From assembly GCF_002222615.2 (NCBI RefSeq), contig NZ_CP022412.2:124001-188000 (forward strand): 64,000 nt of DNA. Reading direction: 5' to 3'. This document shows, piece after piece, positions 61,045 to 64,000 of this stretch. The position numbers and the translations under genes were made by a program. The stretch is from Bacteroides caccae (GTDB lineage: Bacteria; Bacteroidota; Bacteroidia; Bacteroidales; Bacteroidaceae). The notes below the pieces were generated by a model. That model was not told where the DNA came from. It made no database searches and saw only the letters and a list, made by a program, of their open reading frames with translations. How positions within the stretch are numbered: position 1 is the stretch's first letter; each line of letters starts with the position of its first letter.

Positions 61045-62495
61045 GGTGTTAGTATTTTATATATTGCAAAATCTTGATTACAAAATACTTGTTGAAAACG
61101 GTTATGGTTCAATCTGATCACCCCATGAGGGTATTGAAGATAGGAACCACGATACAAAAACTCGACATACCAGTTGACGTTGGCAGGAAGATTGGATACC
61201 TCTCCCGAAATATTGCAGGAAAGACGATTCGTATATAAATAGATAGAGCGGCTTTCTCCGCAGGCTATCCAATCGTCCTGAGCGGTATTCGTACGGAGGA
61301 AGGCGTACATTTCTTGAGCACTCTCGCCTTCCACGTTCGGATTTATGGTAGTATAAATCTGTATGGGTGAGGTCGCATATTTTATTGAAACTTTCCAAAC
61401 AGAACAGATTAGTATGCCAATAATTGGATAGAGAACCCATTTTCCCGCTTTCTTGCCCCACACCATACACATAAATCGGAATCCTTGAATGAAGAATATG
61501 AAACATAATGGAAAAAGAGAAAGCCAATACCTTATTACATCATAAGGCCAACAGATTAAGAGCATTATGGTAGAAACCAGATAAACTGACTCCGCCGTTA
61601 ATTTCCGGCTACTTATGTATAAGCCGAGCAAGCAATTCACCCAAAAGAAAAGATTGAAGAGTGAAAAAGGAATATATAAGATCTGAGCAGGATATTCGTA
61701 AAATGTTTGGATGTTGTGAAGTAGGTTTGTCAGAGTCACCACCTTAAAGTGCTCAAAATGTTCTGTATATCCCGAAGGAAAAACAAGAGTAAAGACAAAC
61801 CAAATGCATAGAGCAGATGCATAAGGAAGGAAAAATCTCCATCCTAATAATCTGTTTTTCCATTGAAGTACGATTAAGGAAATAAATAAGAAGTATCCTT
61901 CCGTACGAATCTGTGCCGTGAAAAAAAGAAGAATACCTAAACCGATGTATAGTATAGTTCGCTTTTCGGTCTGTTCCTTCAATGCATAGAGTTTGTTCAT
62001 TGTCCAAAAGGAGAACATGAGGAAGCAGAAAAAGGGAAGTTCGCTGCTGACGGAGTTAACATACCCCCAATAGAATATGTTGCCTGTCAGCAAAGCTAAA
62101 ACGAGTAGGACGGACATTCTGAAACGCTCTTTCGAGAGAATAGGGTGATAATAGAGAAAGATGAAAGCCCCTACCAGACAGATAACTCCTACAATTTTGA
62201 AGGCAAAATAGTTGATGCCAAACAATGCCACACACGGAAATAGTAGCAGAGGATATCCCCACGGGTAAAGTATAGGCGAATAGCGCTGATAAGTAGAATG
62301 GGTTATCATCTCCTGCATGTCCGAAAACACTTGCTGCATATCTCCGTATTGTATGCTTTGTGCCTGTCGGATATAAAGTGCAAAGTCACCGTTGAATATA
62401 TGCCCCGACACTATTAATTGCACGGCTCCCCATAGGGTGCCGCACAATAATAGCATAAAACATAGTTCAGTAATATGTTTTTTCAGGAACTGCAT
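61041..62495 (-). CDS. Integral membrane glycosyltransferase (GT39/ArnT-like)
   Basis: A 484-residue protein with about 10-12 transmembrane helices. Its short N-terminal loop (GDFALYIRQAQSIQYGD, about 35-51) resembles the Asp-containing first loop of PMT/ArnT-type glycosyltransferases that use a lipid-linked sugar. A C-terminal soluble part (about 385-484) is on the far side of the membrane. It is coupled to the GT2 gene by a 4-nt overlap, suggesting that GT2 makes the lipid-linked sugar and this enzyme transfers it. The acceptor is unknown. Confidence 0.75.
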   Translation of the reverse strand: MQFLKKHITELCFMLLLCGTLWGAVQLIVSGHIFNGDFALYIRQAQSIQYGDMQQVFSDMQEMITHSTYQRYSPILYPWGYPLLLFPCVALFGINYFAFKIVGVICLVGAFIFLYYHPILSKERFRMSVLLVLALLTGNIFYWGYVNSVSSELPFFCFLMFSFWTMNKLYALKEQTEKRTILYIGLGILLFFTAQIRTEGYFLFISLIVLQWKNRLLGWRFFLPYASALCIWFVFTLVFPSGYTEHFEHFKVVTLTNLLHNIQTFYEYPAQILYIPFSLFNLFFWVNCLLGLYISSRKLTAESVYLVSTIMLLICWPYDVIRYWLSLFPLCFIFFIQGFRFMCMVWGKKAGKWVLYPIIGILICSVWKVSIKYATSPIQIYTTINPNVEGESAQEMYAFLRTNTAQDDWIACGESRSIYLYTNRLSCNISGEVSNLPANVNWYVEFLYRGSYLQYPHGVIRLNHNRFQQVFCNQDFAIYKILTP

Positions 62496-62524
62496 GAGTC
62501 ATTATTTGCATCTAATAGACAGAA

Positions 62525-62983
62525 CTATAGAGCTTTCTCTTCTACAAATTTAAAGTCATATCCCGGTTCGTTGTCTTCCTTCGTCAAAGGAGTAATCTTT
62601 CCCTCTACAATCATAGATTCCGAAGATCCCAAACTGGGGAGTTGAACGAGTTTATACCCCGCTGCCGCTTCCTTTATAAGTTCAAGATACTTGTCTGTAC
62701 AAATAATCAGTGTATTTTCCGGATTGTATAACATCGGAGTTTTCTGCAATAATTCTTCCAACCGAATAAGTGCTTTGAGATTAGCCTTTGGACTTATTGA
62801 GATAGTATGGATATAAGCCGGTTTCCATATTTCTTTTAAACTCTCAGCTTTTATAAGCGATTTTTTATCAGATGTGCAAATAACAACCTTAGTCATATTT
62901 GTTATCTGAGGATCAGGCTCTTGCGAATAGGCAAAACCCAATGTCATGCAAAACAAGCATAACAATAAAATTCTTTTCTTCAT
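62525..62983 (-). CDS. Small secreted protein of unknown function
   Basis: A 152-residue protein with a clear signal peptide (about 1-20, MKKRILLLCLFCMTLGFAYS). The body has alternating strands and helices (VVICTSDKKSLIKAESLKEIW, TLIICTDKYLELIKEAAAGYK) but no family I recognise. It is not a lipoprotein. It lies 12 bp after the thioredoxin-like gene and 29 bp before the membrane glycosyltransferase. A role in the envelope with the neighbouring thioredoxin-like protein is likely. Confidence 0.65.
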   Translation of the reverse strand: MKKRILLLCLFCMTLGFAYSQEPDPQITNMTKVVICTSDKKSLIKAESLKEIWKPAYIHTISISPKANLKALIRLEELLQKTPMLYNPENTLIICTDKYLELIKEAAAGYKLVQLPSLGSSESMIVEGKITPLTKEDNEPGYDFKFVEEKAL

Positions 62984-62995
62984 AATTCTAAATTT

Positions 62996-63625
62996 TTAAT
63001 TGGTTTGAAAATATCGTTGACTTATGTTTTTAAGATAATTGTTTGCCAAATCAGGAACAGCTTTGTCGGGTATGAAAGCATGTAAGATTGTCATGTCACT
63101 TGATAACAAAAAGCAATATGGAAAACCTTCTTCTTCCAATGGGAGAGATAAATTTCCATTTTCTATATCAAATACAGTAGAAGGCAATTTCATGTTTTTC
63201 TCTAAATATCTACGAGCTGTTGACGATTGGTAGCTTCCAATAAGCAAAATATTCTCGTCAAGATTTAATTCTTTAGATAAACGCCCTATTTTTTGAAGTA
63301 TGAAATTGACGCAATCACTGCAATATAATTCGTTGACTCTTACTACTAACACTTCTTTTCTCCCTTTCATATATTCCTCAAGCGGAATTGTGACACCATT
63401 GTATTCTTTTAATAAGATATTTGGCATCTTCATTCCATTCACCGAGAAAGCAATTTGAGAATTTACCCATAGTGCCATTTCTTTTTGTCCGGTAATGGAT
63501 TTATCAGCAATCTGTTCCTGACAATACGTCTTTAGGGCCTTATACTTCTTTAAAGTGACCATATTGACACCTAGTAATAATAGTGCTAATATGCCAACAA
63601 TATATATGTTGATATTCTTTTTCAT
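62996..63625 (-). CDS. Membrane-anchored thioredoxin-like protein
   Basis: A 209-residue protein with an N-terminal transmembrane helix (about 7-25, IYIVGILALLLLGVNMVTL) and a periplasmic domain of thioredoxin-like fold. The redox motif is YCSDC (about residues 101-105), a C-x-x-C. A second conserved-looking turn is LPLEEEGFPYCFLLSS, with the cis-Pro region FPYC. Similar proteins are common beside 6-bladed propeller proteins in Bacteroides operons. Its partner is unknown. It is 10 bp after the propeller gene in the same operon. Confidence 0.7.
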   Translation of the reverse strand: MKKNINIYIVGILALLLLGVNMVTLKKYKALKTYCQEQIADKSITGQKEMALWVNSQIAFSVNGMKMPNILLKEYNGVTIPLEEYMKGRKEVLVVRVNELYCSDCVNFILQKIGRLSKELNLDENILLIGSYQSSTARRYLEKNMKLPSTVFDIENGNLSLPLEEEGFPYCFLLSSDMTILHAFIPDKAVPDLANNYLKNISQRYFQTN

Positions 63626-63635
63626 CCTGTTACAT

Positions 63636-64000
63636 TTAAATAGATTTAATATGTAGGAGGAATAAGACAGGATTACTATCTTCCGTTAATCCATCATATA
63701 ACTGCATTAACTTGCTATCGTTAATTAATGGCGAATTATAAATTCGCTCTTTCATACGCATAACAGTAGTGGCAGATTGCGGAATAAGAAAAGTTTCTTT
63801 GTCATAACAAACTATGGGTGTATTTCCTGGAGAATGTGCAAAAAATAAAGGATTGTAATATCTGCCATTACACTTATAAGTCTTTTTCGTTTTATGAGAA
63901 TAAATAACGAAAGGAGACCAAGTGAATCCATTTTTGCTAAAATAGAACAATGCATAGTCCTCTAATATAACATAGTCTGCCATATGAACTTTTGTTCCGA
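63636..64000 (-). CDS. 6-bladed beta-propeller protein, C-terminal part (runs off the window)
   Basis: Only the last 120 codons are present. The frame continues unbroken past the ATG at 63983 to the window edge, so the true start is outside. The tail LYDGLTEDSNPVLFLLHIKSI matches the ending of the BF3164/DUF5128-type 6-bladed propeller proteins of Bacteroides, and the repeated strand pattern (VILEDYALFYFS, FVIYSHKTKKTY) fits. Full members are about 370-400 residues, usually with a lipobox. It opens the operon that runs through 59703. Function unknown. Confidence 0.65.
   Translation of the reverse strand, partial: GTKVHMADYVILEDYALFYFSKNGFTWSPFVIYSHKTKKTYKCNGRYYNPLFFAHSPGNTPIVCYDKETFLIPQSATTVMRMKERIYNSPLINDSKLMQLYDGLTEDSNPVLFLLHIKSI

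Noticed and set aside
1..64000. CRISPR arrays, rRNA and tRNA genes
   Set aside because: No array of spaced identical repeats and no cloverleaf or rRNA-like conserved stretches were seen on reading both strands; a covariance-model scan would be needed to exclude a tRNA.

Overview
The window comes from a gut-type Bacteroides (order Bacteroidales). Evidence: two SusC/SusD glycan loci each with a hybrid two-component sensor, many promoters with the Bacteroides -7 box TAnnTTTG, CTnDOT-type rteA/rteB regulators, SBP-poor short leaders and overall AT-rich DNA. No rRNA, tRNA or CRISPR array was seen. The species cannot be fixed from the sequence alone.

Region 1 (about 1-22,020) is a mobile-element island that looks nested. 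The outer part holds a HelD-like helicase, a nucleotidyltransferase-fold protein, a TIGR04076 protein, a PAS/LuxR regulator, two excisionase-like HTH proteins around a DUF3876 gene, and a GNAT acetyltransferase. It ends in the C-terminal half of a tyrosine recombinase (6447-6995, minus). The N-terminal half of such a recombinase lies 14 kb away on the same strand (21219-22019). Both halves break at the same conserved motif (VF-x-x-FT). Between them sits a second element: tandem tyrosine recombinases, a RhuM-like DNA-binding protein, a second pair of the same two HTH proteins, a decayed mobilization region with palindromes, a cargo module, and rteA-rteB. The mating genes, tetQ and rteC are absent, so this looks like a decayed or stripped integrative element.

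The cargo module (12568-17341) is the least familiar part: an MFS transporter, two paralogous DUF1349 lipoproteins, a hexapeptide-repeat protein, a PAS/LuxR regulator and a flavodoxin-fold oxidoreductase. The lipoprotein and hexapeptide genes share an almost identical 22-bp element at the same distance from their -7 boxes. The regulator and the second lipoprotein share a palindromic face-to-face promoter. This suggests one regulated system.

Region 2 (22,186-24,541) has an AraC regulator and an OmpA-family outer membrane protein. Region 3 (25,070-36,166) is a compact polysaccharide utilization locus (PUL): SusC, SusD and two GH16 enzymes of beta-glucanase type, divergent from a hybrid two-component sensor; the likely substrate is a beta-glucan such as laminarin. 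Region 4 (36,300-40,824) mixes gene remnants (VirE/DUF3874, acetyltransferase/PAS pieces), a HU-like regulator with an iterated leader, and a CPA2-type cation/proton antiporter.

Region 5 (40,937-59,630) is a second PUL: GH3 plus SGNH esterase, a hybrid two-component sensor, SusC/SusD, then a tight operon of a GH141-like beta-helix protein, an unassigned TIM-barrel-like protein, a DUF5040 SGNH-like protein and a GH29 alpha-L-fucosidase. The enzymes point to a fucosylated and probably acylated glycan. Region 6 (59,703-64,000) is one long minus-strand operon: 6-bladed propeller protein (cut by the window), thioredoxin-like protein, a small secreted unknown, a membrane glycosyltransferase, a GT2 enzyme and signal peptidase I.
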